Below are positions 16,295 through 25,219 of a DNA stretch of 64,000 bases, piece after piece. The stretch is from assembly GCF_020982545.1 (NCBI RefSeq), contig NZ_JAJKLK010000003.1, forward strand, positions 806,001 through 870,000, written 5' to 3'. The notes under the pieces were generated by a model. The model searched no databases. It had not been told where the DNA came from and saw nothing but the letters and a program-made list of their open reading frames with translations. The stretch's first letter is position 1; each line of letters opens with the position of its first letter. Origin of the DNA: Streptomyces sp. MNU76 (GTDB lineage: Bacteria > Actinomycetota > Actinomycetes > Streptomycetales > Streptomycetaceae). Made by a program: the position numbers and the translations under genes.

Positions 16295-16689
16295 ACATCC
16301 AGCCCCTGCTCGACGCCCTGGGCCTCCAGGAAGACGCCGCCCGGGCCCACGCGGACGACCTCCGCGCACAGATCGACGACCTACAGACCCGGTTGCGGGA
16401 GGCCGAGACGCACCTGGAGCACCTCGCGATCACCCGCACGACCGTCACCGCCCTCGCCGACCGGCTCCCCGCATCGCCGCCGGACCTGCCCGAGCACCCG
16501 GACTACCCCCGCATCCTCGCCGCGTTCAACCACACGACCGGACCGCTACGGGCCAAGGACGTCTGCGAAGCCCTCGGCCACGAACTGCTGCCGAAGCACG
16601 TCGAAGGCACCCGCGCCAAGCTGAAACGCCTGGTCAGACTCGGCATCCTCACCGAGGCCGACACCGGCAACTTCGCCAGAAAGCAATAG
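16291..16689 (+). CDS. IS passenger protein: coiled coil plus winged-helix
   Basis: 132 residues starting at a GTG that overlaps the transposase stop. Residues 10-55 form a heptad-rich coiled coil (DDLRAQIDDLQTRLREAETH). The C-terminal 70 residues look like a winged helix: PLRAKDVCEALGHEL, then RAKLKRLVRLGILTEAD. It may help the transposase bind DNA or limit its activity. Coupling to the transposase and location inside the terminal repeats show it belongs to the element. Confidence 0.7.
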   Translation: MNIQPLLDALGLQEDAARAHADDLRAQIDDLQTRLREAETHLEHLAITRTTVTALADRLPASPPDLPEHPDYPRILAAFNHTTGPLRAKDVCEALGHELLPKHVEGTRAKLKRLVRLGILTEADTGNFARKQ

Positions 16690-16765
16690 CCGACGGAACC
16701 TCCACCAGCGACCTCGCACCAACCTCAGCCGGAAACAGACATCAGCTCACGAACCGCCCACTGAG

Positions 16766-17113
16766 AGCATCCGGCTACGGCCAAGCCTTCTACCAAGCGT
16801 TCACCGTGTGGCGTTTAAGTTGCTGTTGGGCGGGGTTTCGGAAGGTTTCCAGGTGGATCGCGCCGAGCCTCGTTCGTGCCACCACACTCGATGCTGCTTC
16901 CTGAACCGCCTGGAGGCCGTGATCAAAGAGGAAAGCGTTGCTCGTAGCGGCTGAAGGAGGGCACGCGCCCGGAGGGCCCACTGCCGACATGGCCACGAGT
17001 ACATGCCGGAGAATGTATACCTGGGTTCTCGTTGGCAGGACCGGAGCGGGGCAAGGCCCGCTAGGTCCACCCCGGCGATGTGACATCTCGTGACAGATGA
17101 GAGGCTCAGACGG
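16766..17113. other. Junction gap between the IS and pcaL
   Basis: About 350 bp without a convincing gene. Both strands have frames without recognisable homology. It should hold the promoter of pcaL if that gene is expressed alone; no clear -35/-10 pair is visible. The usual upstream pca genes are missing. Confidence 0.35.
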
Positions 17114-18412
17114 GTGAGCGAGACACCACCGAACACCCTGCAATACCGGTTTGACGGGCCAGAAGACGCTCCCGTCCTGATCCTGGGTCCCTCACTGGGT
17201 ACCACATGGCACATGTGGGACCGCCAGATCCCGGAACTGACCAAGCAGTGGCGGATCTTCCGCTTCGACCTGCCGGGCCACGGCGGCGCACCGGCGTACC
17301 CCGGCGGCTCGGTCACCGAACTGGCCGCCCGTCTGCTGGCCACGCTGGACGCGGTCGGTGTGCAGCGGTTCGGCTACGCGGGCTGCGCGCTCGGCGGCGC
17401 CATCGGCACCGAACTCGCCCTGCGCCGCCCCGAGCGCCTCGCCTCGCTCGCGCTGATCGCCTCCTCGCCTCGCTTCGGCACGGCCGACGAGTTCCGCCAG
17501 CGCGGGGTGATCGTGCGGACCAACGGCCTCGACCCCATCGCGCGGACGTCCCCCGACCGCTGGTTCACCGCGGGGTTCGCGGCGGCGCAGCCCGCCATCA
17601 CCGAGTGGGCCGTGCAGATGGTCCGCACCACCGACCCCGGCTGCTACATCGCCGCCTGCGAGGCGCTCGCCTCGTTCGACGTGCGCGCCGAACTCGGCCG
17701 GATCGGCGTCCCCACGCTCGTCCTCGTCGGCTCCGACGACCAGGTCACCGGCCCCGCCGAGGCCCGTACGCTGGTCGCGGGCATCCCGGACGCCCGGCTC
17801 GCGGTCGTCCCCGGGGCCTCCCACCTCGTCCCGGTCGAGCAGCCCGCCGCCGTCACCGATCTGCTCGTCCGCCACTTCTCCACCGCCTGGCAGCCCGCCT
17901 ACGACTCGACCACCGGCCAGGTCGCCATTCCGGCCGCCCCGGTCAAGCCGGCCCTCGCGGCCGTCCTGCCGCAGACCGGACCGGTCGCCGAGATCGCGCC
18001 GCCCGTCCTCCAGCCGGAGGCGACGGGCAGACCGGACCCGTACGACGCCGGGCTGAAGGTCCGCCGCGAGGTGCTCGGCGACGCGCACGTGGACCGGGCG
18101 CTGGCATCAGCGGACGACTTCTCCGGCGACTTCCAGGAGTTCGTCACCCGCTACGCCTGGGGCGAGGTCTGGGACCGGCCCGGCCTCGACCGCCGTTCCC
18201 GCAGCTGTGTCACCCTGACCGCGCTCGTCGCCGGCGGGCACCTGGACGAGCTCGCCTTCCACACCCGCGCCGCCCTGCGCAACGGCCTCACCCCGAACGA
18301 GATCAAGGAAGTCCTCCTCCAGGCGGCCGTCTACTGCGGGGTACCGGCCGCGAACAGCGCGTTCCGCGTGGCCCAGCAGGTCATCCGCGAGGAGACCACC
18401 CCCGAGGAGTGA
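17114..18412 (+). CDS. pcaL: Bifunctional enol-lactonase / 4-carboxymuconolactone decarboxylase
   Basis: 432 residues from the GTG at 17114 (VSETPPNTLQYRFDGPEDAP); GAGAGG precedes it. Residues 1-260 are an alpha/beta-hydrolase resembling PcaD (3-oxoadipate enol-lactone hydrolase), with Asp in VGSDDQVTG and His in GASHLVPVEQP. Residues about 310-430 are a carboxymuconolactone decarboxylase domain (CVTLTALVAGGHLDELAFHT). Fused PcaD-PcaC proteins are typical of actinomycete protocatechuate pathways. The nucleophile elbow reads GCALGG, where GxSxG is expected. The other pca genes are not adjacent, so this looks like an operon end cut off by rearrangement. Confidence 0.88.
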   Translation: MSETPPNTLQYRFDGPEDAPVLILGPSLGTTWHMWDRQIPELTKQWRIFRFDLPGHGGAPAYPGGSVTELAARLLATLDAVGVQRFGYAGCALGGAIGTELALRRPERLASLALIASSPRFGTADEFRQRGVIVRTNGLDPIARTSPDRWFTAGFAAAQPAITEWAVQMVRTTDPGCYIAACEALASFDVRAELGRIGVPTLVLVGSDDQVTGPAEARTLVAGIPDARLAVVPGASHLVPVEQPAAVTDLLVRHFSTAWQPAYDSTTGQVAIPAAPVKPALAAVLPQTGPVAEIAPPVLQPEATGRPDPYDAGLKVRREVLGDAHVDRALASADDFSGDFQEFVTRYAWGEVWDRPGLDRRSRSCVTLTALVAGGHLDELAFHTRAALRNGLTPNEIKEVLLQAAVYCGVPAANSAFRVAQQVIREETTPEE

Positions 18413-18449
18413 GCCGCCGCCGACCGCCCGTCCGGGGGAGGATGGAGTC

Positions 18450-19091
18450 ATGACCATGAAGCTCACGAAGAAGTCGCATGCCTGCGTCCGGCTGGAGAAG
18501 GACGGACGCACGCTCGTCATCGACCCGGGCGGGTTCAGCGAGGAGGACGCCGCCCTCGGCGCGGACGCCGTGCTGGTCACCCACGAGCATCCGGACCACT
18601 TCGACGAGGGACGGCTGCGGGCGGCCCTGGAGGGCAACCCGGCCGCCGAGATCTGGACCCTGCGCTCGGTCGCCGAGAAGATCTCCGCCGCCTTCCCGGG
18701 CCGGGTGCACACCGTCGGCCACGGCGACACGTTCACCGCCGCCGGCTTCGACGTGCAGGTCCACGGTGAGCTGCACGCGGTGATCCACCCGGACATCCCG
18801 CGCATCACCAACGTCGGCTACCTCGTCGACGGCGGCCGCGTCTTCCACCCCGGCGACGCCCTCACCGTCCCCGGCCGGCCCGTCGAGACGCTGATGCTCC
18901 CCGTGATGGCCCCCTGGAGCAAGATCTCCGAGGTCATCGACTACGTCCGCGAGGTCGGGCCACAGCGGGCGTACGACATCCACGACGCCCTCCTCACCGA
19001 CCTCGCCCGCCCCATCTACGACCGCCAGATCGGCGCCCTGGGCGGCGCGGAACACCTCCGGCTCGCACCCGGGGCCTCGGCGGACGTGTAG
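18450..19091 (+). CDS. MBL-fold metal-dependent hydrolase (UlaG-like)
   Basis: 213 residues starting at ATG 18450, with GGAG upstream; an ATG at 18456 is an alternative start. THEHPDHFD carries the HxHxDH metal motif of metallo-beta-lactamase folds, and further His/Asp ligands appear in GELHAVIHPD and HPGDALTV. The short size and the LMLPVMAPW segment match the UlaG-like branch of small MBL hydrolases. Substrate unknown. It lies 37 bp after pcaL and may share its transcript. Confidence 0.85.
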   Translation: MTMKLTKKSHACVRLEKDGRTLVIDPGGFSEEDAALGADAVLVTHEHPDHFDEGRLRAALEGNPAAEIWTLRSVAEKISAAFPGRVHTVGHGDTFTAAGFDVQVHGELHAVIHPDIPRITNVGYLVDGGRVFHPGDALTVPGRPVETLMLPVMAPWSKISEVIDYVREVGPQRAYDIHDALLTDLARPIYDRQIGALGGAEHLRLAPGASADV

Positions 19092-19138
19092 CGGCCCACG
19101 GGACCAGCGGCCCACGGGACCACGGGACCACGGGACCA
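19091..19138. repeat. Short tandem repeat array
   Basis: Two perfect 16-bp units GCGGCCCACGGGACCA (19091-19106, 19107-19122) followed by two 8-bp subunits CGGGACCA (19123-19138). It lies between the MBL hydrolase and exonuclease III. The array looks like slipped-strand expansion of the 8-bp core. Confidence 0.85.
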
Positions 19139-19192
19139 GGGGCCCCACCGGGCCCGTGACCGGGCGGGACGGGCGTTGTCGGACCCGCCCGG

Positions 19193-19198
19193 TAGGTT
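19193..19198 (+). promoter_or_regulatory. -10 box of a probable leaderless exonuclease III transcript
   Basis: TAGGTT ends 7 nt before the ATG at 19206 and there is no clear Shine-Dalgarno, which is the usual layout of leaderless actinobacterial genes. No good -35 box is visible. Confidence 0.45.
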
Positions 19199-19205
19199 GT
19201 GGGGC

Positions 19206-19985
19206 ATGCGCATCGCGACCTGGAACGTGAACTCGATCACCGCCCGCCTCCCGAGGCTCCTCGCCTGGCTGGAGAGCAGCGGCACGGACGTGCTCTGCCT
19301 CCAGGAGGCCAAGATCGCGGAGGACGGCTTCCCGCTGGACGCCTTGCGCGAGGCGGGCTACGAGGCCGCCGTGCACGCGACGGGGCGGTGGAACGGCGTG
19401 GCGGTGATCTCCCGCGTCGGCATCGAGGACGTCGTCAAGGGCCTGCCCGGTGACCCCGGCTACGACGGCTCCGTGGAACCCCGCGCGATCTCGGCGACCT
19501 GCGGCCCGGTCCGCGTCTGGTCGGTGTACGTGCCGAACGGCCGCGAGGTCGACCACCCGCACTACGCGTACAAGCTCCAGTGGTTCGAGGCCCTCAAGGC
19601 CGCCGTCGCCGGTGACGCGGCCGGCAGCCGCCCCTTCGCCGTCATGGGCGACTACAACGTGGCGCCGACGGACGACGACGTGTACGACGTCGCCGCGTTC
19701 GAGGGCCTCACCCACGTCACCCCCGCCGAGCGCGCCGCACTGGCCTCCCTGCGCGAGGCGGGCCTGACCGACGTCGTCCCCCGGCCCCTCAAGTACGAGC
19801 ACCCCTTCACGTACTGGGACTACCGCCAGCTCTGCTTCCCGAAGAACCGTGGCATGCGCATCGACCTCGTCTACGGCAATGAGCCGTTCGCCAAGGCGGT
19901 CACCGACGCGTACGTGGACCGGGAGGAGCGCAAGGGCAAGGGCGCCTCGGACCACGCGCCGGTCGTGGTGGACCTGGAGGTCTGA
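19206..19985 (+). CDS. xthA: Exodeoxyribonuclease III
   Basis: 259 residues, full length. It has the EEP nuclease motifs: N-terminal MRIATWNVNSITARL, catalytic Glu in LCLQEAKI, GDYNVAPTD with catalytic Asp/Asn, NRGMRIDLVYG, and the terminal SDHAPVVVDL His. It cleaves DNA at abasic sites and trims 3-prime ends in base-excision repair in the cytosol. It is convergent with the GDSL hydrolase gene, only about 32 bp apart. Confidence 0.93.
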   Translation: MRIATWNVNSITARLPRLLAWLESSGTDVLCLQEAKIAEDGFPLDALREAGYEAAVHATGRWNGVAVISRVGIEDVVKGLPGDPGYDGSVEPRAISATCGPVRVWSVYVPNGREVDHPHYAYKLQWFEALKAAVAGDAAGSRPFAVMGDYNVAPTDDDVYDVAAFEGLTHVTPAERAALASLREAGLTDVVPRPLKYEHPFTYWDYRQLCFPKNRGMRIDLVYGNEPFAKAVTDAYVDREERKGKGASDHAPVVVDLEV

Positions 19986-20017
19986 GCCGCGCGACACCTC
20001 CGGGGCCGCGCGGGCCG

Positions 20018-21787
20018 TCACAGCAGGTCGAGGTCCACCGACTCGGCGAGCGCCGCGAGGCCCGCCTCGTTGGGGTGCAGATGGTCCCCGGTGTCGTACG
20101 CGGGGAGCAGCCGGGCCGGACGAGCCGGGTCGCGCAGCACCTCGTCGAAGTCGAGGACCCCGTCGAACGCCTCGCCCGCCTCGCCGCCCCGGATCCACTC
20201 GTTCACCGCGACGCGCTGGGCGTCGGCGGCGGCCGTGCAGCGTGCCTCGCCCTCGCAGGGCGCCACGGTCGCCACGAGCACGCGCAGACCCCGCTCGCGG
20301 CCCCGGGCCGCGATCTCCCGCAGCCCGGCGACGACCTCGCCCGCCGTGGCACCCCAGCGGACGTCGTTGACGCCCTGGAAGACGACGACGGTACGGGCGG
20401 AGGTCTGGGCGAGGACATCGCGGTCGAGGCGGTGCACGGCACTGACGCCGCCCGTGTCGGTGGAGACACCGTCACCGGGGTAGCGGTCGGTGACCACCCG
20501 GTTCGCCGAGATCCCCTGGTTGAGGACGCCGTAGCGCGGGACCTCGTCCTGGCTCAGCAGCCGCCGGGCCAGGACGTCCGGCCACCGCCGGTTCGCGTCG
20601 ACTGTCGTGGCCTCCCCGTCCGTGATCGAGTCCCCGAGGAGTACGACGGAGCCCGGTCCGCCGCCCACGTCCACGCCGGTCAGCAGCGGCCAGGACGAGA
20701 TCGTGGAGGTGTACGCCGTGGCCGACGCGTCTCCCGCGTGGTTCCCGGGCTCGCTGACGTACGACGTCTGGCGGGCGAGCCGGTGCACGGGGGCGGCCGT
20801 CACGGTGCCGGGCAGGTGGAAGCTCACCAGCAGGTCGGTGTCCGGCGGCACCTCGAAGCCCAGCGGATCGCTGAACGCCTGCGCACCGGCCGGGATCTCG
20901 GTGCCGGCCGCACCCCGGAAGGACAGGGCCACCGGCTTGCTCCGGGCGCTCGCGCCCGTCGCCCGCACCGCCACCGTCGCGCCGCCCACCCGTACCGGCG
21001 CCGAGGCGAAGGTGTTGTCGAGCCGGATCCGCACCCGGTGCCCGCCCGCCGAGGTGTGGACGACCAGCCGCAGGGTCCGGTCCGTCCAGGGGCCGACGGC
21101 CGGGTAGCCGGACGTGGAAGCGGCCCAACCGCCGGTCCAGGCAGCGGTGTCGGGGCGGACCGAGAGGGCGAACACATGCAGGTCGGGGACGCGCGGGAGG
21201 GTCACCGAGGAGACCTCGCGGCCCCGGACGAGCGGCACGGTGACGACGTACAGCCGCGCCTTCTCGACGAGTTGACCGCCGGGGGAGTTCACATGGGGGA
21301 GGGCGACGGCCTTGGTGGCGAGCGGTCCGGTGCGCCAGTCGGGGGCGGTCAGCCGGTACGGGGAGCGGGCCCCGTCCCGGTAGCGGACGGTGCCGGTGCC
21401 CGTCGCGGCGCCACCACCCGTGGCGGCCACCAGGAAGGCGAGGGCGTCGCCCCGGCCCCGTACGCGCACGGCCTGGCCCGCGGCGCGCACGTTGTCGGGC
21501 TCGCCCGCCGCGCGGCGCGGCCAGGTCAGGCGCGCGCCCTGAACGGTCAGCGTGCGCCCCGGCGTCCATCCGGCAGCCGTCAGGTCGTCTGCGGAGAGCG
21601 AACGGCCGGAGCCGTCGAAGTCGGCCTCCGCGGGCCGCGCGTCGTCGCTGACCGCCCTGTTGTCGAAGAGGTGTTCCAGCGGGGCCGGTTCGGCCGCCGG
21701 GCCGGCGGCGGCCCGTGCGGTGGCGACGGGTGCGACCGCCGCCACGAGTGCCAGGACGACGACCGTTCTCCAGACGCGTCGGCGCAC
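20018..21787 (-). CDS. Secreted SGNH/GDSL hydrolase with N-terminal carbohydrate-binding-like part
   Basis: 589 residues from the GTG at 21787 (AAGGGA 6 nt upstream). A Sec signal peptide is clear (VRRRVWRTVVVLALVAAV, cleavage near ATARA-AAG). Residues up to about 390 are beta-rich and unrecognised. The C-terminal SGNH domain has block I GDSITDG, block III GVNDVRWG and block V DHLHPN with Ser, Asn and Asp/His. Such enzymes are extracellular esterases or lipases; the substrate cannot be told. Confidence 0.87.
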   Translation of the reverse strand: MRRRVWRTVVVLALVAAVAPVATARAAAGPAAEPAPLEHLFDNRAVSDDARPAEADFDGSGRSLSADDLTAAGWTPGRTLTVQGARLTWPRRAAGEPDNVRAAGQAVRVRGRGDALAFLVAATGGGAATGTGTVRYRDGARSPYRLTAPDWRTGPLATKAVALPHVNSPGGQLVEKARLYVVTVPLVRGREVSSVTLPRVPDLHVFALSVRPDTAAWTGGWAASTSGYPAVGPWTDRTLRLVVHTSAGGHRVRIRLDNTFASAPVRVGGATVAVRATGASARSKPVALSFRGAAGTEIPAGAQAFSDPLGFEVPPDTDLLVSFHLPGTVTAAPVHRLARQTSYVSEPGNHAGDASATAYTSTISSWPLLTGVDVGGGPGSVVLLGDSITDGEATTVDANRRWPDVLARRLLSQDEVPRYGVLNQGISANRVVTDRYPGDGVSTDTGGVSAVHRLDRDVLAQTSARTVVVFQGVNDVRWGATAGEVVAGLREIAARGRERGLRVLVATVAPCEGEARCTAAADAQRVAVNEWIRGGEAGEAFDGVLDFDEVLRDPARPARLLPAYDTGDHLHPNEAGLAALAESVDLDLL

Positions 21788-22040
21788 GCGTGATCCCTTC
21801 TGCTCGCTGGACCCGCGACGGCGGCGATGCCGGCGGACACGACATCGCCGCGCCCACGGGTGCGACACCGGTACGACGACGAGACGACCGATGTGTCATG
21901 ACGACGGATGTGCCATGAAGCTAAAGAGGCGTCAGGGACCCGTCAATGAGGCAGGCGGGAACCACGGCCGAACTCCCGGCGAACAAGCGGTTTCCGCGCG
22001 CCTGTGGTGCGAAGCGTGAGGCGGATGACACGCTGAGCGC

Positions 22041-22490
22041 ATGAACATCTCTTTCCTGGGCAACTGGCGCAAGAGGCGTGACCCCGCGTTCGGGGTCGCG
22101 GTGTTCACCGGCGGTGACGGTGACGACGACGGTCACGAGGGCCTCGCCGAACTTCTCTCCGAATGCGAACTGCTGCGCGCGCAGGCGGCGCTGGCCGGCG
22201 TCGAACTCGACGACTCCGCACGTTCGTTGGAGGCGATCGACCAACTCGTCCCGCGTTGGCGCGACGACGAGGAGACCGCGGCCTGGCTCGGGAACGACGC
22301 GGGTCTCTACCTGGGCACGGTCGTCGTCCGCACCGTCCCGGGCGCCCGCTGGGAGATCTGGCCCAACGGCCAGCCCGTGGTGCGGCTGGACTCCGGCCGC
22401 GAGATCGACGTGGTCGAGGCGGGCCGGGCGTGGGCCGCCAGCGGCGCACCGGAACTCTCCCAGCTCTACGCCGAGGTCGCCGAGCAGTGA
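22041..22490 (+). CDS. DUF6278-like conserved hypothetical protein
   Basis: 149 residues starting MNISFLGNWRKRRDPAFGVA. An acidic Gly/Asp stretch (residues 24-32) is followed by a conserved region with AAWLGNDAGLYLGTVVVRTV and WEIWPNGQPVVRL. I recognise it as the DUF6278 type found across Streptomyces, with no known function. No signal or membrane segment is visible. It stands alone between a divergent hydrolase and an ABC ATPase. Confidence 0.7.
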   Translation: MNISFLGNWRKRRDPAFGVAVFTGGDGDDDGHEGLAELLSECELLRAQAALAGVELDDSARSLEAIDQLVPRWRDDEETAAWLGNDAGLYLGTVVVRTVPGARWEIWPNGQPVVRLDSGREIDVVEAGRAWAASGAPELSQLYAEVAEQ

Positions 22491-22531
22491 GCGGCCCGCG
22501 CGCGCTCCCCGGCGCGGACAGAGGCGGACGA

Positions 22532-22566
22532 GCGGACGGTGGCCGACAGGCGGACGGTGACCGACA
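22532..22566. repeat. 18-bp imperfect tandem repeat
   Basis: GCGGACGGTGGCCGACA (22532-22548) recurs as GCGGACGGTGACCGACA (22550-22566) with one substitution. It sits just upstream of the ABC ATPase promoter region. Confidence 0.7.
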
Positions 22567-22599
22567 ATACGGCTAATCCCCGCGAGTGCGTGTCGCGTA

Positions 22600-22626
22600 T
22601 TGCGGTCTCCTGCAGCCGGATAGTTT
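22600..22626 (+). promoter_or_regulatory. Candidate promoter of the ABC ATPase
   Basis: TTGCGG (22600-22605) and TAGTTT (22621-22626) are separated by 15 bp, about 50 bp upstream of the ATG. The spacing is slightly short, so this is tentative. Confidence 0.35.
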
Positions 22627-22675
22627 GCGGCACCTGCGACACCACACGGTCGAGGGCGAGTAGGGCGGGCAGGGC

Positions 22676-23419
22676 ATGGCGGTCGATCCGCTGATCGAGA
22701 TGCACGACGTGAACAAGTACTTCGGCGAGCTGCATGTCCTCCAGGACATCGAACTCACCGTCGGCAAGGGGGAGGTGGTCGTCGTCATCGGCCCGTCGGG
22801 GTCGGGGAAATCGACGCTGTGCCGGGCCATCAACCGGCTGGAGCCCATCCGTTCCGGCACGATCCGGATCGACGGGCAGCCGCTGCCGAGCGAGGGCAAG
22901 GCCCTGGCGGCGCTCCGCGCGGACGTGGGCATGGTCTTCCAGTCCTTCAACCTCTTCGCGCACAAGACGGTCCTGCAGAATGTGACGCTCGGTCAGGTCA
23001 AGGTCCGCAAACGGAAGAAGGAGGAGGCGGACCGGCGCTCCCGCGAACTCCTGGACCGGGTCGGTCTCGCCGACCAGGCGCCGAAGTACCCGGCCCAGCT
23101 CTCCGGCGGCCAGCAGCAGCGGGTCGCCATCGCCCGCGCCCTCGCCATGGACCCCAAGGTCATCCTGTTCGACGAGCCCACCTCGGCCCTCGACCCGGAG
23201 ATGATCAACGAAGTCCTCGAAGTGATGCAGCAGTTGGCGCGTGAAGGCATGACCATGGTCGTCGTCACCCATGAGATGGGTTTCGCCCGCTCGGCCGCCA
23301 ACCGGGTGGTCTTCATGGCGGACGGCCGCATCGTCGAGGACCGCTCTCCGGACGACTTCTTCACGAACCCGGAGAGCGACCGCGCCAAGGACTTTCTCTC
23401 CAAGATCCTCAAGCACTGA
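22676..23419 (+). CDS. gluA: Polar amino-acid ABC transporter ATPase (GluA-like), orphan
   Basis: 247 residues with all ABC ATPase motifs: Walker [11 protein letters not shown]-loop [12 protein letters not shown], signature [16 protein letters not shown], Walker [15 protein letters not shown] and H-loop VVTHEMG. It belongs to the glutamate/polar amino-acid importer family (HisP/GlnQ/GluA). In actinomycetes this gene is normally followed by binding-protein and two permease genes; here a terminator and an opposite-strand peptidase follow at once. It either serves permeases encoded elsewhere or was separated from its operon. Confidence 0.88.
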   Translation: MAVDPLIEMHDVNKYFGELHVLQDIELTVGKGEVVVVIGPSGSGKSTLCRAINRLEPIRSGTIRIDGQPLPSEGKALAALRADVGMVFQSFNLFAHKTVLQNVTLGQVKVRKRKKEEADRRSRELLDRVGLADQAPKYPAQLSGGQQQRVAIARALAMDPKVILFDEPTSALDPEMINEVLEVMQQLAREGMTMVVVTHEMGFARSAANRVVFMADGRIVEDRSPDDFFTNPESDRAKDFLSKILKH

Positions 23420-23521
23420 CCACCGGCACCGGACCGGGTGCGGGCCTCGACTACGATGAGCGGTTCATCCACTTGGGGTGAGCGAGGCCGTGGACGCCAC
23501 CCCCGGCCGAACAGGGACGCC

Positions 23522-23565
23522 GCTGCCGGGCGCGCAGCGGCCAGGGGCCAGGCCCGCCCGGCAGC
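23522..23565. terminator. Bidirectional hairpin between convergent genes
   Basis: GCTGCCGGGCG (23522-23532) and CGCCCGGCAGC (23555-23565) form a perfect 11-bp stem around a 22-nt GC-rich loop. It lies between the stop of the ABC ATPase and that of the convergent peptidase gene. Confidence 0.65.
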
Positions 23566-23574
23566 AGCCGGAGA

Positions 23575-25173
23575 TCACTGCTCGCGCAGCGGGATCGACA
23601 CGTACGACGGGTCGTTCGGCGGCGAGGAGAAGGTCAGCTGCGCGCCGGTCGGGTTGTGCTCGATGTAGAGCGGGTCGACCGTGTCGACGACCAGGGCGAG
23701 ACGGTGGCCCGCCGGAACGTCGTAGGCCGTGGAGAGCAACTCCAGGTCCACGCCGAACGGCTTGCCGGGCGTCTCGCCGTGGAAGGTGTACGGCGCGTGG
23801 CTGACCAGCCTGCCGAGGCCGAGCGGGCCCACGTCGTAGAGGTATGCGACGAGGGTGCCGCTCTCCTTGGTGGCCGTCACCGTGGTGTGCAGCTTCGCGG
23901 TGCCGCGCACGGCCTGCGAGGTCGGGTACTTCTCCGACTGCCACACGGCCGCCCAGCGGCGTGGCAGCAGCGGTATCGATGCCACGGGCGGGAGTCGGGC
24001 CACCTGGTCCAGGATGCTGGAGAGGAAGACCACCCCGCCGTTCGCGCCCGAGTCGACGTTCGCGCGGATCGTGGTGGAGTTCGCCAGGGCGATCTTCTTG
24101 CGGGTGGCGGTGACCGACTTCCAGTCCGGGTAGCCCTCGAAGGCGCCGCCCGTACGGGACTTGAGCCGGACGGGCTGCTCGCGGTCGATGCCGTTGGCGG
24201 TCCCCTTCAGGTAGCGGTCGAACCAGCGCCGGGTGTCCGTCCACACGTCGTTGGGGAGGCCGAACAGACCGGTCATCTCGGTGGTGGCGTGGTCGCCCGG
24301 CCGCAACTCCAGCCGCTTCGGGCCGGTGAGCTTCTCGTAGAAGTCGGCGTACTGGTTGGGCGGGAAGATCGAGTCGCCCCAGGCATTGGCGAGCATGACG
24401 GCCGTGCCATGGGTGTTGAGCTGGTCCACATAGGTCCTGGGGGAACGTTTCTTCCCCCAGGTGATCATGTCCCCTTCCTTGGCGAGGTTGGAGGCGTAGA
24501 AGTCCTTGAAGATCTGCTGGAGTTCGGGGCTCTGCCGGCCGGTGATCCGTCCGGCTCCGTCGAGCAGGGCGGAGGCCTGGAGGTGCTGGGTGCGTCCGCC
24601 GTAGATCGAGTCGATCAGGTCCGCCCAGCCGCTCAGCGCGGCGACCGCCTTGACGCGTTTGTCGTGCGCGGCGGCGAGGAGGCTGATGCCCGCCCCGTAC
24701 GACAGCCCCGCCATGCCGATGTGGGCCGCGTCGGCCGGGGTGTTGGCGAGCGCCCAGTCGATCACCTTGGAGGCGTCGGCTGTGTCGGGTGGCCCGGCGA
24801 CCTCTATGTATCCGCCGGACTCCCAGAAGCCGCGCACGTTGTAACTGACCACGACGTAGCCCGCGTCGGCCAGCTTGCGGGCCTGGGCCAGGTATTCGAC
24901 CTGGGGCAGGCCCCAGCTCGTGGGCAGCACCAGGAGCGGGTACGTGCGGGAGGCGTCCGCCGGGGCGACGACATTGGCCTTGAGGACGGTCGCGCCGTCG
25001 CCCTCGATGTCGACGAAGCGGGTGGTGGGTGTGGCGGTGGCGCCGGACGCGGCCTGGGCGGAGGGGGCGAGACCGAGGGCCGTACCGGCGACCAGGGTGG
25101 CCGAGACGGTGCCCACGGCGGTCGTCCGCAGCGCCCTGGTCGTACGCGATGTGGTGCCGTGCGGGTGCCTCAC
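23575..25173 (-). CDS. Secreted CocE/X-Pro dipeptidyl-peptidase-type hydrolase
   Basis: 532 residues. The signal peptide is followed by an alpha/beta-hydrolase (residues about 55-330). The nucleophile Ser is in GLSYGAGISLL, the Asp probably in NAWGDSIFP and the His in RPGDHATTEM. A C-terminal beta-domain (GTLVAYLYDVGPLG, PAGHRLALVVDTVDP) is the jelly-roll module of the X-Pro dipeptidyl-peptidase/CocE class. It likely cleaves peptides or esters outside the cell. Inverted repeats upstream hint at regulation. Confidence 0.87.
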   Translation of the reverse strand: MRHPHGTTSRTTRALRTTAVGTVSATLVAGTALGLAPSAQAASGATATPTTRFVDIEGDGATVLKANVVAPADASRTYPLLVLPTSWGLPQVEYLAQARKLADAGYVVVSYNVRGFWESGGYIEVAGPPDTADASKVIDWALANTPADAAHIGMAGLSYGAGISLLAAAHDKRVKAVAALSGWADLIDSIYGGRTQHLQASALLDGAGRITGRQSPELQQIFKDFYASNLAKEGDMITWGKKRSPRTYVDQLNTHGTAVMLANAWGDSIFPPNQYADFYEKLTGPKRLELRPGDHATTEMTGLFGLPNDVWTDTRRWFDRYLKGTANGIDREQPVRLKSRTGGAFEGYPDWKSVTATRKKIALANSTTIRANVDSGANGGVVFLSSILDQVARLPPVASIPLLPRRWAAVWQSEKYPTSQAVRGTAKLHTTVTATKESGTLVAYLYDVGPLGLGRLVSHAPYTFHGETPGKPFGVDLELLSTAYDVPAGHRLALVVDTVDPLYIEHNPTGAQLTFSSPPNDPSYVSIPLREQ

Positions 25174-25219
25174 GGGTCGCTCCTCACTCGTGTCAGTGCA
25201 AAGTGACCCGACGGTAACC

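Larger units (their letters stand above)
15341..16762 (+). mobile_element. Complete IS5-family insertion sequence
   Basis: Perfect 17-bp inverted ends, AGTGGGCGGTTCGTGAG at 15341-15357 and its complement at 16746-16762, enclose a transposase and a passenger gene. CTGAG occurs at both borders (15338-15342 and 16761-16765), so the true ends may be TGGGCGG... with a 5-bp CTGAG target duplication. It interrupts a polyprenyl synthase gene. Confidence 0.82.

Noticed and set aside
16800..17140. Minus-strand frame of about 117 codons upstream of pcaL
   Set aside because: It has no recognisable motifs, an uneven codon pattern and would overlap the pcaL start.
19091..19138. Tandem repeats as a CRISPR array
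   Set aside because: The units are adjacent without unique spacers and only 8-16 bp long; there are no cas genes.
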